Below are positions 12,211-24,399 of a stretch of 64,000 nt of DNA, in pieces (positions within the stretch are counted from its first letter, which is position 1; the number at the start of each line of letters is the position of its first letter). Below the pieces are notes generated by a model. The model made no database searches. It had not been told where the DNA came from and was given only the letters and a program-made list of their open reading frames with translations. This DNA comes from Rhabdornis inornatus (lineage: Eukaryota > Chordata > Aves > Passeriformes > Rhabdornithidae). Position numbers and translations under genes: made by a program. The DNA lies in contig VWZS01002238.1 of assembly GCA_013397075.1 (NCBI GenBank), positions 49,727-113,726 on the forward strand. Direction: 5' to 3'.

Positions 12211-13238
12211 CTATCCACCATTATCCACCATTATCCACCACTATCCACCATTATCCACCATTATCCACCATTATCCACCATTTTCCACCATTATCCACCA
12301 TTATCCACCACTATCCACCACTATCCACCATTATCCACCACTATCCACCATTATCCACCATTATCCACCATTATCCACCATTATCCACCATTATCCACCA
12401 TTATCCACCACTATCCACCACTATCCACCATTATCCACCATTATCCACCATTATCCACCATTATCCACCATTATCCACCATTATCCACCACTATCCACCA
12501 CTATCCACCATTATCCACCATTATCCACCATTATCCACCATTATCCACCATTATCCACCATTATCCACCACTATCCACCACTATCCACCATTATCCACCA
12601 TTATCCACCATTATCCACCATTATCCACCATTATCCACCATTATCCACCACTATCCACCACTATCCACCATTATCCACCATTATCCACCATTATCCACCA
12701 TTATCCACCATTATCCACCATTATCCACCACTATCCACCACTATCCACCATTATCCACCATTATCCACCATTATCCACCATTATCCACCATTATCCACCA
12801 TTATCCACCATTATCCACCACTATCCACCACTATCCACCACTATCCACCACTATCCACCATTATCCACCACTATCCACCACTATCCACCACTATCCACCA
12901 TTATCCACCATTATCCACCACTATCCACCATTTTCCACCATTATCCACCATTATCCACCACTATCCACCACTATCCCCCATTATCCCCCACTATCCACCA
13001 TTATCCACCATTATCCACCATTATCCACCATTATCCACCATTATCCACCACTATCCACCACTATCCACCACTATCCACCATTATCCACCATTATCCACCA
13101 TTATCCACCACTATCCACCATTATCCACCATTATCCACCATTATCCACCATAATCCACCATTATCCACCACTATCCACCATTATCCACCATTATCCACCA
13201 TTATCCACCATTATCCACCATTATCCACCACTATCCAC
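12211..13238. repeat. 10-bp satellite, about 103 copies (TTATCCACCA)
   Basis: Just over 1 kb is made of head-to-tail decamers, TTATCCACCA or CTATCCACCA, with rare variants (TTTTCCACCA at 12281 and 12931, CTATCCCCCA at 12971, TTATCCCCCA at 12981, TAATCCACCA at 13151). The C and T variants are not random. Between 12411 and 12820 the pattern C-C-T-T-T-T-T-T recurs, giving an 80-bp higher-order unit. Ten bases per unit leaves all three + frames open, which produces long translations of IHHYPPLSTI. This is a repeat and not a protein gene. Confidence 0.98.
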
Positions 13239-13560
13239 AGCAGTGGGAGCTCTGCCTTCCCCACCCAGTCCCCACACCATGGATGGGATTGCTCCAGGCT
13301 GGCTGCAGAGCCAGCAGCCTTCCCAGAATTCCAGCCCCTTTTCCAAGCACTTCCATCATCTTGGTCACATTTACTTAGTATTAAAAAATTGATTTATTTT
13401 TTAAATTATAGTTCTGCAACAACAGTGTGTCACCTGGCTGAGGGGGTTGTTCTTTTCCCCCTGGGTTCCCAGATTCTTTAATGCAGACACAGACGTAGCA
13501 CTGTCCTGCCTGTGGGTGGTTTTGTTCCTGACTCCCTGCACACTGGGGGTGTGCTCATCA

Positions 13561-13620
13561 CAATCAGGGGCGGATGGGATGGGATGGGNNNNNNNNNNNN
13601 NNNNNNNNNNNNGAGAACAG
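13561..13620. other. Assembly gap (24 N) beside GGGAT repeat
   Basis: Bases 13589-13612 are N. The sequence running into the gap is GGATGGGATGGGATGGG, so the gap lies in or next to a GGGAT-type pentamer array whose true length is unknown. Confidence 0.97.
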
Positions 13621-13756
13621 GAAAAAAGTTCAAATTGCTCGGGCGTGTGCTCCCAGGAAAGCTCTGATAGAAGTACATGAGGTGGGGGAAAACACCCTTT
13701 TCAATGTAAGCTCCATGTCTGATTTTTGTCCAGGACCACAGGTGAAGTGAGGTAAC

Positions 13757-13865
13757 ACAGAATCACAGGATGGGTTGGGTCGGGTCGGGTTGGGTTGGGT
13801 TGGGAGGGACCTTAGACCCCATCCAGTGTCCCATGGACAGGGACAGTGCTGGGGATGCTCAGCAC
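13757..13865 (-). mobile_element. CR1 LINE 3' end with TTGGG expansion
   Basis: AGAATCACAGGATGGGTTGG opens a reversed CR1 tail. The usual single GGTTTGGGTTGG has expanded to six or seven GGGTT/GGGTC steps at 13770-13804, and is followed by GAGGGACCTTAGACCCCATC and CATGGACAGGGACAG. Confidence 0.8.
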
Positions 13866-14579
13866 CAGGGCTGGCTGGGGGCTGTGCTTTAACCAGCCGT
13901 GATCCCTGCCGAGTTTTGGGAGAGCTGGAGATCACTGCTCGTGGCTTTGGGTTCATTCTGTCTAATTTTCACTGGGAAAATAGAAATAGAGCATTTAAAA
14001 CTGTTCAGATTTCTGAACTTGCTGGCAGTGAGACTTTTGATCTTCATTTAAAATTAAGTTTATTTTTAAAACTCGGTATTGTTTGCTTTTAAAGGGAGAG
14101 AAAAGGTTGCAGAAAGTCCAGGTTGTGATAACCGCGAAACAAAATGAAATGTTTTATGTGAGTCAGAGTAAAACTTGGGGGTTATTATTTTCCTTTATTC
14201 TTTTCCGGCCTTTCCTTTTCACTGTTTCATTTCTCCCTGCTGAAATAATGGTTTTCCTTCCTGAGTGGGCCAGCAGAGCTCCTTTGCCCCCAGGCCCCTG
14301 CAGCTCCTCTTCTCTCTGTCAAAACCAGGGAAAACGAGGCTGCCCTGCATTGAGGGGGGCTCAGGGATGGGCACAAGAGCTGCATTTCACATTTCCAAGC
14401 AGGATTTTGCTTTTCCCAGCTGTTCCCGTGGTTCTCTCCGGGTTTGTTTTGCCCTGGGATGAGCAGGAGGCTCCAGGTTGGAATCTCCTCCTCCAGGTTC
14501 TTCACCCTCCAACAGCTTCTCCAGCACTTCAATTCCCAGCACTTCTCAATCTGGGTTTTAAAGCCTATCTGTGAATCTC

Positions 14580-14760
14580 TTCCTTGTCCTGCTGCCTTTT
14601 AATTAAGTCATCCCCGCTGCTGGTTTTCATTAAGAGCTCTGATACGTTATTAATTAACGCACTGTGCTATGGTGAGCGGGCTGGTACCAAAGATGCTCTA
14701 AAAGATGAAAGCGTTTACTACTGAGAAACAAAATAATTAAGGCAAAAGTTGTGTTTTCAT
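14580..14760. other. Single-copy block with TTAATTAA motifs
   Basis: Non-repetitive sequence with TTTTAATTAAGTCATC, TTATTAATTAACGCA and AAATAATTAAGG in a short span. These are paired homeodomain-type cores. It is a candidate enhancer by motif density alone. Confidence 0.3.
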
Positions 14761-15527
14761 CTGCCAGCCACAAGCAGAATGGCAGTGGAGATGGGAGTTT
14801 TTTAATTTCATTTTTTCTAAAACAAACTAGACAACTGTAACACAGGAACTGTGCTAGAAGTGGGTGGGTTGTGCTCTGGCTGTAGGTGCCTGTGACTGTG
14901 CTGATGCCCTTTGCTGTGTTCTCTGGGTGTTTATGAGAAATCCCATTCAGACTTTATCTTGAGGCTTCAGTGTTTGTGTCTCTCCACCTGTCTGGTGGTG
15001 GGCACTTGAATGAGTAGGGATTTCCTCACACGATGTGGGTTTTGCCAGTATCTCAGCTTGGGCTGCTCCTATCCCAGGCAAACCATTCCAGTGGAAGCAT
15101 TTTCCCCCAGTAGCCCTCAAGCTGCAAAATCCAAAAGAATCTCAGCCCCTCCCTGAGACAAAGCCTTCCCAGCACACTGTCAGCACCTTCTGCCTCTCAG
15201 CCCGTTGTTTTGGGGGTTTAGTCATCAGTTTGAGCTTGTTCAGGTTCCTGTTTTAATTCCTCTCCTTTCCATCCTCCCACTGCCCATTTCTTTCCCTGTT
15301 TTGCTGTTCTGCAGTGGCTTGGGCACAGTCTGCAATCCCTGACCCTCCCAGCCATGCAGGTGTGGTCTCAGAGCAGGAATTTCATGGATCCCTCTGGATC
15401 AGGGCAGTGATCCATGTGAGAATTCCTCACTCCCTTTTGTGCATTCCCCGCTGCCCTTTGCCGTGCTGTCCCCTGACGTCCCCCTGGCTCCTCTGAGGGT
15501 CCCTGTGTGCTCTGTTCCCTGGCACAG

Positions 15528-15669
15528 GTGGGCTCTGCATTGCCCAGTCCCTGAAGATCCCCCAGGACCGCAAGGACAAGAGCATCGACTTCGACAGGAT
15601 CATCCGGCAGCTGCTGGAGACGCCCAACGCCAGAGCCATCGTCATCTTCGCCAACGACGACGACATCAG
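15528..15669 (+). CDS. GRM7: GRM7-like exon 3 (ligand-binding domain, lobe 2)
   Basis: This 142-bp exon encodes about 47 residues of the Venus-flytrap ligand-binding domain, from GLCIAQSLKIPQ through FDRIIRQLLETPNARAIVIFANDDDI. It begins with two bases that complete a glycine codon (phase 1 acceptor after GGCACAG) and ends after AG of an arginine codon, with donor GTGAGC. The next exon supplies the last G of that arginine. The segment forms part of the second lobe of the bilobed glutamate-binding clamp. Compared with mammalian GRM7 as I recall it, there are several conservative changes (for example K for R, E for D, I for V) and no gap. Third codon positions are almost all G or C. Intron 3, which follows, is only 363 bp and is largely a tandem repeat. 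Confidence 0.93.
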
Positions 15670-16032
15670 GTGAGCTGGGACAGCCAGGACAGCCTGGGAG
15701 GGCCTGGGGTGGGCGTGGGGGGAATTGGGAATGACCAGGAAAGCTCTTGAGTGAGGCAGGAAAGGGTCTGGGGTGAGGATATGGAGTTGGGAATGTGAGA
15801 AAATGCCAGGAAAGCTCTGAGTGAGCCAGGGAAAGGTCTGGGGTGGGGATTTGGAATTGGGAATGTCCAGGAAAGCTCTGAGTGAGGCAGGGAAGGCTCT
15901 GGGGTGGGGATTTGGAATTGGGAATGTCCAGGAAAGCTCTGAGTGAGGCAGGGAAGGCTCTGGGGTGTGCTCATCTGCCCTTGTACTGGAGCTAATCCCA
16001 GCCACGTTCAAAGCCAAGGTTCCTCTCCACAG
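15670..16032 (+). other. Intron 3 (363 bp)
   Basis: Donor GTGAGC and acceptor CTCTCCACAG enclose the shortest intron here. Most of it is the tandem repeat at 15729-15965. Confidence 0.92.
15729..15965. repeat. ~61-bp tandem repeat, four copies, within intron 3
   Basis: Four units start at about 15729, 15791, 15861 and 15922, each beginning GAATG and carrying CCAGGAAAGCTCTGAGTGAG and GGCTCTGGGGTGGGGATTTG. The last two are virtually identical, while the first two are older variants. Confidence 0.92.
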
Positions 16033-16187
16033 GCAGATCCTGGCAGCTGCCAAGAGGGCGGATCAGGTGGGACATTTCCTGTGGGTGGGCTCCGACACCT
16101 GGGGCTCCAAGGTGAGCCCGCTGCTGCAGCAGGAGGACGTGGCCGAGGGAGCCATCACCATCCTGCCCAAGAGAGCCACCATCGAGG
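16033..16187 (+). CDS. GRM7: GRM7-like exon 4 (ligand-binding domain, glutamate-contact Asp)
   Basis: This 155-bp exon encodes RQILAAAKRADQVGHFLWVG, then SDTWGSK and EGAITILPKRATIEG. The aspartate codon at 16094-16096 in the VGSD motif and the lysine at 16109-16111 in WGSK correspond to conserved group III ligand-pocket residues (Asp312 and Lys317 in mGlu4 numbering). Both are intact, so agonist binding is expected to be kept. The acceptor is CTCCACAG and the donor is GTAAGA. The first G completes the arginine split with exon 3, and the last G starts a glycine finished in exon 5. The stretch from KRADQ to VGSD is essentially GRM7. The SPLLQQEDV region between the binding motif and the next conserved block is where it departs most from mammalian GRM7. 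Confidence 0.95.
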
Positions 16188-18239
16188 GTAAGAGCCTGTC
16201 CTGCCCCTGCTCCCGGGGCTCTGGGGACAAACCCGGGGGCACAAACACTGCCGGGTTCTTGGGATGCATCTCCACCTCCTGATTTCTCCCTGAATCTCTG
16301 CCTGTTCCCCACATGGAAACTCGAGGCTGTTTGGTTGTCAGAGACCTGATTTCAGAGCTTGGGGGATGTGCCAGGGCTTTATCCCTGAAGGGATTTATGC
16401 CCTGAAAATAAAACCCCAACTGATCTGGACCTCTCAGTTCATACAGGGGAGGGAGCATGCTGAGCAGCTCCTCTCTGAAGCAGAGGAGAAGTTTTCTACT
16501 CAAGGACTAAAACTTCGTTTTTCCATCAGTGGTTTCCATTTTAAACTCAACTTTTATTTCAGATCAAGCACTGGATTTATCCATATTGCTTGTGTTCTTC
16601 AGAAATATCCACACTTGTACAGATGTGTGTGTATGGCAAATTTTGGGAAGCTTGTTTTGCTTAATCCCTTTGTTTCTCAGCTTTGTGCTCTCAAGGGTTT
16701 GTTGTCTGATCTCGCCTGGATTTGTTAATCCTGTTGTGGGTAAAGATGCTTCAGCATCCACGTGGGCACCAGAGGGGCTCTGTGTTCTCTGGAATATGGA
16801 GGAAAAGTTGTTTGCAGGGGAGGCACTGAGCACAGAAACCCAGCTGCTCTGCTGGCCCAGTCCTCGAGCACACTGCCCACGTTAAAATGGGTTCTGGTGT
16901 CTTCACTCCCTGGAAAACCAAATATTTGCGTTTTTCCTGTGCCTGCTCATCAGTTATTCCTCTCAGGTAGATCCTCTGCCTCATTCTTTTCCATTTTTAA
17001 CCCCCCCAGGGTACTCTTGGATGTTATTTCTCCGTAAATACAGAAAGTTGACAGACAATGAAGTGGTTTGTTTCAGAAAACCTGAATATTTTAATAAGCT
17101 TTTCACACTGTCTGTATTCATCCCTGAGGGTTTCTGACACAGAAACAAAAATTCTGTCAGCAGTACACAGAAACGAAAACTTCCCACGTTTGTTTGTTTG
17201 TTTGAAAATGTTTCCTTTTTACGTTGCACATTAAACCCCTCCTGGGAAGCACGAGGGGTTTGGATGCAGTGAGAGGATGGCAGAGTGGGAGAGTTCAGGT
17301 GTGGAGAGTCAGCTAAAGCAGAGTTAGGGATGGCAGTGTATTTGGTGTGTCTGCAAAAAATAAATCTGTGTTTACTGAGCCTGCAAATATCTCCTTGTTC
17401 AGCGGCTTCAGGAGTGCCTGAAGTTTGCTGGGTGAGTTTTGCACTCGTGGCCACAGAGGCTGGGGGAGTCCTGAGGTGCCTGAATTGCATTTTGGGCTGG
17501 AGCTCCATGCCCTGAGCAGATCCCAGCCCAGCTCCTTCCCATGCAGCATCCTGGGGCTCCCAGGCTCCAGGGCAGGGCCACCCCTCAATTCCCCCTGGAT
17601 TTACTGAGAGCTCTGGGTTAGGCTCAGGAATGAGGGGCTTGCCCTTCTTTTACTCCTCCAAAGCATCTCTTCTTTTTCCCCCTTTCCTTTTATCGCTGTC
17701 TTAAGTAGTGTTTGGAGTATGTTGGAAGAAGATTCCTGAGAAACCTTGCTGGAAGCAGAGAGAGCACTGCAGCTCACGTGCCTTGACCTGAATGTTGACA
17801 CAGGAAAGGGAATAATGCTTGGCTGATCAGCCAGGGAATGCAGCTGCACTCGAAGTGGATGTGCCTGCGGGTTCAGGGCTGCAGGGCACCCTTTGGATCA
17901 GCAGGCTCTTGTCTGCAGAGCTGTTGGTCACACGAGTCATAAACTGAAACACTCATTGTACAGGAAAAAAAACATTTTTCAAATTATTCTTCGCTCCCAG
18001 CTGTGACTTCAGTTCAAAAAGCAGGAGTGAAGTGCAGGAGTGCTGTGTTTTACACCTCTGGACACAGGTACCAGCTGATGTTCCTGCTTTTCTGGCAGTG
18101 GGAATAGCCCAGCAGCCTGTGGCTCCAGAGGGCACCAAAAAGTGTTCGGCTTTTTGTAGGATCACAGACCCACAGTTATTTGTCTTGGTACTTGATGTCA
18201 CTCTTGGGACAGAATTTTCTTTGCCACAGTCCCATGGGT

Positions 18240-18370
18240 GGGATTTAGGAAATCATTAGATGAACTGAATTCATTCATCTGAAGTCAGTCTTAATATAGC
18301 CTGATTCTGTTTGATGTAATTATGCTGAAAGGATAAAGTTGCATTTTATTTGCATAATTGCAGTAGACAG
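18240..18370. promoter_or_regulatory. AT-rich block with octamer ATTTGCAT
   Basis: An exact POU octamer in reverse (ATTTGCAT, 18348-18355) lies in AT-rich single-copy sequence with GATGTAATTATGC just upstream. It is a possible neural enhancer element; function is inferred from the motif only. Confidence 0.25.
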
Positions 18371-21300
18371 TGAGCCAGGGAAGTGCAGATGAAAGAGGAA
18401 TCACTCCTTGGCAAGGGGGGAACACACTCCAGTGCCAGCCCAGCCAGGTACAGGGAGCTTGAAGGGCCTGGAGAGGCTTTCAGAGGAAAAAGAGAATATT
18501 CTATTTATTTCTTTGTTGGTTGGTTTGTTCACAGAGCAGCTGTGATGTCGTTCCCTGGTGCTCTGAGCTCTCCCAAAGCAGAGTGTGCTGGGCCCTCCTG
18601 ACACCAGAGGAGATTCCCAAACCCCATCCTGAGTCCCAGCAATTGTTTTCCTCTTGTCCTCAGCTGTGACAGACAATGATCTCCTCTCCTCTTCCTTTCT
18701 CTCATTCCTTTCGCTGTGCAGGATTTCCCAGGCTGGGCAGTTCCCAGTCTGGCACTGGGAGCACTGGTGGCAGTCAGTGTTTTGCTGGCTGAGCTCTCCA
18801 GAGCTCTGGGCTTTCCTCTCATGATTTTTTCTGCAGACTCTTCCTCCCCTCTCCCAGGTGTGTGTGCTCTGTCTGCATGGACACCAGCTCCAGGGAGGGG
18901 GAGCAGCTGGAGGAGAAACACACAGGATAATACAGAGATTTGATCTGAATTATTTAGAAAGTCTGGCAAAAGCTTTGCTGATGAGGAGAAAAACAGTCTT
19001 TACTGTCTGAGCTCAGAATTGATGCAACTGAACAGTGGGATTCAAATAGATTTCAGATGAATGATTCAGTTCCAGAGGCTGTGGATGGGGCTGAGGCTGG
19101 AGTTGGTGAAGCTCTGGGCAAGAAGGCTGAGGGATGGCTCAGATCCAGCACAGAGATGAGCCTATATATTTAAAAAAACAAAAACTGCAAGCACTGCAAA
19201 CCACCAGAACTGTCCCTGGAATTTTCAGTTGCTTGTCTTCCAAAGAAATGGCAAATCCTGTTTTGTTTTCATTTCCACAAGAGCTGCTTTGCTCCTTTTT
19301 TTGTTTGGGCAGTATGAACTGGGAAAAAACAATGCTTAAGTGGTGTCTTAAACAAAACTGAGAATGAAATTCTCTCCCTGGTTAGGAGCTCTGAAGTGTT
19401 TTACCCTCACAGCCCCAGTGAGGCAAAGGGAAGGAGCTCAGGGTTCATTTTTCCCTGGAATATTCCCTGGGAATGATGTGCTGCCCACAGCCCTTCCTGC
19501 CTCTCCCTGGGGGGAGCAGAGGCCAGTGTATATTGCATAATAACACTTGTAAAATTTGGATTTTTCTGTTTGTTTACAGCCTGGTGCAGGGGCTTTTCCA
19601 GTTCTCTGTTGTTCTCCAGCTTTTTCTGTGTCCCCGGGGCGTGAGCCATGTGCTTTGGAGAGGAACTGGGATGGAAAGATGTGGCTCCAGGGGTTTGTTC
19701 TGTAGGGCTGTGGGGCTGGAGCAGAGCCCAGGAACACCAAAAGCCGGAGGGGACCCCAGTCCTGAGGGGAAAGGCACAGGAGGGGCAGCCTGGACCATCA
19801 GTGCCTGATCTGGGACATGCAGGCGGCTCTGATGGGTGCAGAGTCTGCAAGGAGCAAAGGGATGTCTGCATCACACCCCAAAAGTGCCTTCACTGCCCCA
19901 GTGCCACGTTTGGGGTGGCTGTGTCCTGCCTGAGCAGCTGGTCCCAGCCCGTGGGCACCCAGAGCATCCCAGGGGAGCTCCACAGCCCCAGGCACAGCAG
20001 GAGTGCTGCTGGCACCTCTGGGTCAGGCAGGCTCGGCTCACACACAAATGTGCTCATTTTAGAAGGTTTCAAAGGCTTGGCGTGTTTGTTTCCCTGGGTT
20101 TTTGTCTTCTAGTGCGTATTGTTAAAGCTTCACTGATTACAGGCTTTGGGAAGGAATAGCTTGGGAAATAATGCACAGAACAATACACATAATTTCCTTA
20201 AAGATGATACAATGAAGGCAGAAGTGCCCACTTCACTCCTGCTGCGTTTGCAGGGCTGCCTCAGGAGCGTGTTTTCCTTCTGTTGACTTACTGCATGACA
20301 ACAAAGGGGTGGAGAACGGTTGAGGAAAAGATTTAGGAAAATTCAGGAGTAGATTTAGGGAAAGCTGCTCCGTGCAGCCCCTGTCTGGCTCCTCAGAAAG
20401 GGGAGCAGGAGTCAGCAGATCCATGGGCTGGGCTGGATAAACACAAGCCTGCCGTCCCAGCTCCAGGTGCAGGCTGTGACGGGCTGGGAGCTGCCAGGGA
20501 GATCGTGCAGCTGAGGGAAAGGTCTGGGCAGCAGAGCTCAGGCTTTATTCCCATCACATGGTGTGTCCATCTGAAAGGAACTGCCTTGCTTCTGTTTGCA
20601 CAGCCCTGGTGGAACCTCACCCTCCCAGCTGCCGTGGCTTTCCTCCGTCAGCACACAATTGATGAGGCGATTAATCAATTTAATAGAGGTGTTTAATGGA
20701 CTGACTGAAGGTTCTACCCATGCAATACAGGAAAATGCAGCAGGGAAGTTGAAAAAGCCGTCTCAGAGGGGTGCCAGCTCCCTGGGGCTCAGCAGAGGCT
20801 GCTCCTGCTCAGGTGTGTCCCACCTGCCAGAGGTAACCGTGTCAGGACTGCTGACGAAGAAGAGTGAGGCTCCTCAAAGTGATGACTGCTGCTGAGAAAG
20901 GGGGCTGTGATTGCCTGTGGTTGATGACGAGCCCCAGTTAGAGCCAGTGTTGAGCTGCCACTCTGCTCATGGCCCGGGTCCAGCCCAAACCCGTGTCTGA
21001 GCAGGGGCTGAGACTCAGCTCCTCCCCAGTGGCACCTCCCTGGGCTCCCCTGCAGGCAAACCAGGCTTCCACTGCCATTCCCTCCCAAATTTCCTTCCTT
21101 TGGGTGCTCACAGTGGTCCCCGTGCAGAGCAGCCCCCCTTGTCCAGCCACAGAATATCCTGGAGGAGGGACCCGTGAGGATGGAGTCCTAAATGTAAAGA
21201 AGAAATCCTTCTCACCTTCATTTTCAGGTTCGGTTTTTTATTTCTCTGTTTAATCACTGCTTCCCATAGCAGGAATTTCCAAAGAAGAATATTCCAGATC

Positions 21301-21931
21301 TGATGGGCTGAGTCGGTTTTTTGGAGGGCTTTGGGCAGGTTTGTTGTCCCAAAGGCAGGAGGAGGAGAAGCCAGGAGAGCTGGGGCTGCTCTGCTGCCGT
21401 GGGGGTGACCCGGAGCTCTTTCAGCTCTCACAGCAATTTTCAGTGACACAGCCCTGCCTCGGGGATTTGTCTTTCCCATTCCTGCCAAAGTTTGCATTGA
21501 GCACCTCATTCACACAAATGATTCAGTACCATACTGCAGCCACTTAACTTCGTGGAATCAAATTGGTTTGCTTTATCTAAAGAACCTGAAATCTAAACCA
21601 CACCTGAACTGTCTTTGACCTCCTTGGAATTTAAATGATATTTTTAGTTCTGGCAGTTATTTGAAATGCTGATGTGTCAGTCCCAAAGAGGGAATACTTG
21701 TCTCGAGTATTGCCACTTGAAATTTTGGGAAGCCACACAGATGTTCATCTCCTCATTATGGAAATAATGTATTTGGTTAATGTGTTGGTACGAAGAGAGG
21801 GGAATACAAATTATCCTGCAACTTGAGAGCCATTTTAAAGTTTCCTTACATTCAGGCAGCCTCAGATCTGTCCCCAGCACCTCTGGCCCTGCCAGGGCAG
21901 CTCTGGGCTCAGCCTGCCCTCAGACACTGCT

Positions 21932-22011
21932 GGATATCGGGATACTGGGATATTGGGATATCGGGATATCAGGGTATTGGGATATTGAGATATTGGGATA
22001 TCGGGATATTG
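21932..22011. repeat. GGGATATTGGGATATC minisatellite
   Basis: About eight to nine variants of a 9-10 bp unit, GGGATATTG/GGGATATCG. The GATATC and complementary GATATT words give it partial self-complementarity. Confidence 0.9.
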
Positions 22012-22734
22012 ATCCTCTTGGGGAGCCAGTGCTGCTCTTGGGGTGGGCTCCAGGGGCTCTGGGTGCACGTGAGGGGAGCTCTGAGCCAGGAACTGGCCAC
22101 AGGATGGGCCTGGTGGCCCCCAAGGCTGGCCAGCATCCCAGAGGGAACACTGGGGTGGGATGGCCCTGCAGGAAACAAGGGTGGTGGTGGAGGATGAGGG
22201 GTGGGTGCTTGGGGGATGCTCTGCTCCTGGAATACTGAAATCAGCTGGAAATGGGGTTTGTTTTCCCAGGGATGCAGGGAGTGCCCTTGGGGTGCTCTGG
22301 GTGTTCTGTGCAGGGCCCCTGCCCTTGGGGAGGTTCCAGGATTGCCAGCCCCAGGAGTGCCCCTGTTAGCCCCGCTGTGCCTGCCCAGATGTGAGCAGCT
22401 GTGCTGACTGCTGCTTGGGGTGATCCCTGTGCACAGGGAGGAGCAGGGAGAGAACAGCAATGATCCCCTGTGCTCACTCTGGCACTGCTCAGGCTGCCCT
22501 GGAGCCAAGAAATCTTGGAGAAATCGAGAATTCCAAGCTGTCAAACAGCAAAGAACTTGTGTTTTGTAAAAGGACCTACGGGAAAAAGGGAAGGGTGTGA
22601 TGAGGGGGTTGGGTTCTATTTTGAGTGAGTTGAGGCTGCTCAGAGAGAGGAGAAAGCTCTGGGGAGATCTTCCTTCACCTGAGGGGGGTGCAAGGGGAGG
22701 GATTTTCACAGGAGCAGGGGGAGATTGGACAAGT

Positions 22735-22825
22735 GAAGGAGGAGGGGAGGTTTAAATCGGATGGCACAGGGTGCCCAGAGCAGCTGGGGCTGCCCCTGGA
22801 TCCCTGGCTGTGCTCTGGGGGCTCT
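22735..22825 (+). mobile_element. CR1 LINE fragment
   Basis: GGGGAGGTTTAAATCGGATG joins directly to GCACAGGGTGCCCAGAGCAG and CTGCCCCTGGATCCCTGG. The segment normally between these two CR1 parts is deleted. Confidence 0.7.
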
Positions 22826-23345
22826 GGGGTGTCTGGGGACAGCTGGCACTCACATCTCTCACATCTCCCACATTCCCACTGCTCAGAGCTGGGCACACTC
22901 TGCTGCTGCTGCTGTTGACATGGAAACACTGCAGCGAGGCACAGGGACAGGGACAAAATCAGCTCTGGTGGGAAGGGCTCAGTGCTGGGAAGAGCAGCCC
23001 CTTGCATTTCATTTTATCCTAATTCTTTATTATCAATTTTAACCTGTTGGGCACCTCCAGGAGTTGCTGCAGTCGCTGCATCCCAACAGAGAGGGATTTC
23101 TGTATTTTCACCCTGATTTAAATTATGGGTGAATTTAAATTCTGGGACTGCAGTTTAACTCATTTCAGGAGATGCTGGGAGCGTTCTGTCAGTGGCTGCT
23201 GTGCAGGGAGCAGAGCACTCTCCTGTTCTGCATTTAAACCTCCTGGATCTCAGGTTTTGCTGCTCTGCTTTATTAAAATGGAGCAGCTTCTGGTGACAGA
23301 CTGGCAAGCTGGAACTTGGGAAACTGCTGGGAAGAAACATCCAGT

Positions 23346-23490
23346 GGGTTGGGAGGGACCTTAAATCCCACCCAGTGCCACCCCTGCCATGGCAGGGACA
23401 CCTCCCAGTGTCCCAGGCTGCTCCAGCCCCAATGTCCAACCTGGCCTGGGACACTGCCAGGGATCCAGGGGCAGCCACAGCTGCTCTGTT
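23346..23490 (-). mobile_element. CR1 LINE 3' fragment
   Basis: GGGTTGGGAGGGACCTTAAA, CCACCCCTGCCATGGCAGGG, CCAACCTGGCCTGGGACACT and GATCCAGGGGCAGCCACAGC follow CR1 order in reverse orientation. Confidence 0.85.
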
Positions 23491-24399
23491 ATTTGCTCAA
23501 CAGCTTTGGTGAAAGCCTTTAGCTCGTCTTCAGGTGGGAGGAAAAGGATTTTTTCACGGATAAAGGTCCTGGCAAAACAAATAGCCCATTTGCAATGAGT
23601 GGGCAGCAGGAAGGGGTGAATTCCTGGCAGGGACATTCTGGCCCTGGAGCTGTTGCCAAGGCTGGCTGGGTGCTCCTGGCTCCAGCAGCTCCCCCTGCTC
23701 TGGGCTGAGCAGTGATGGTCCCCTGGCTGGGGAAGAATCACCTCATCCTCACAGGGAGCTGCTCATTCCTGAGCAGGAGCCCTGGGGTGTTCAGCTGAGC
23801 TGTGTGACCAGCCTGGGTCACTCCATCCCTGTGCCAGCCTGGGAAATCCCTCTGGGGCTGCAGGGGCAGAATCTGGGTGGGGTTTGGGGCTCTCAGAGCA
23901 CCCGTGGCAGCTCTGGGGTTGGATTTGTCCTTTTGTGGATTTGAACTTTGGTGGTCCACGGACACAGGGAGGCTGTCCCTGCCCCTGCCCTGCTGGAGGA
24001 GGCTCCTGGGGCTGTGCAGAAGCCCAGGGCAGCAGCAGAATCCCGGGATTCTGGTCACAGCTCAGGTGTGCTCAGCACCTGCTGCACCAGGGGGACCCCC
24101 AGCTGGGCTGGTGCCCCTGAAAATGGAAACAGAGAAATAAATGCAGGGGTTGTGCTGCTGGTGTTGGTCCGTGGGAGCTCTCAGGGAGGCTGTGAAATGT
24201 AGAATAATGAATAATAACAAGTTGTGTATTAACCTTTCCCTGGCAGGGCTGCCTCACACAGCACTTGGGTGGTGACCCTGGCAGCTGCATCATTCTGTGC
24301 AGTGATAATGAGGATGCTATTATTTATTACCTATTATTTATTACCCTATTTATTACCCCAACAGAACCTTTACAGCCCAAAATCCCAGATCTGCCCTGA

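Larger units (their letters stand above)
1..15527 (+). other. Intron 2 (3' part), no coding exon seen
   Basis: I looked for the exon 2 motifs expected upstream (group III ligand-binding lobe 1) and for any other recognisable protein on both strands, and found none. The stretch holds CR1 tails, an LTR-like block, minisatellites at 1-90, 600-870, 8989-9215, 10618-11013 and 12211-13238, and an assembly gap at 13589. Between these are single-copy, AT-richer blocks (about 2700-3010, 3725-4140, 7850-8360 and 14580-14760) without repeats. Open frames in this region coincide with repeats or are short. Confidence 0.8.

Noticed and set aside
12117..13481. Long open frames (up to 454 codons) with repeated IHHYPPLSTI
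   Set aside because: All three + frames are open because the 10-bp unit contains no stop in any register. The frames follow the DNA repeat exactly and continue into unrelated sequence on both sides.
1..15500. Search for receptor exon 2 upstream
   Set aside because: No frame carried the expected lobe 1 sequence next to an AG/GT pair. Exon 2 is presumed to lie before the window.
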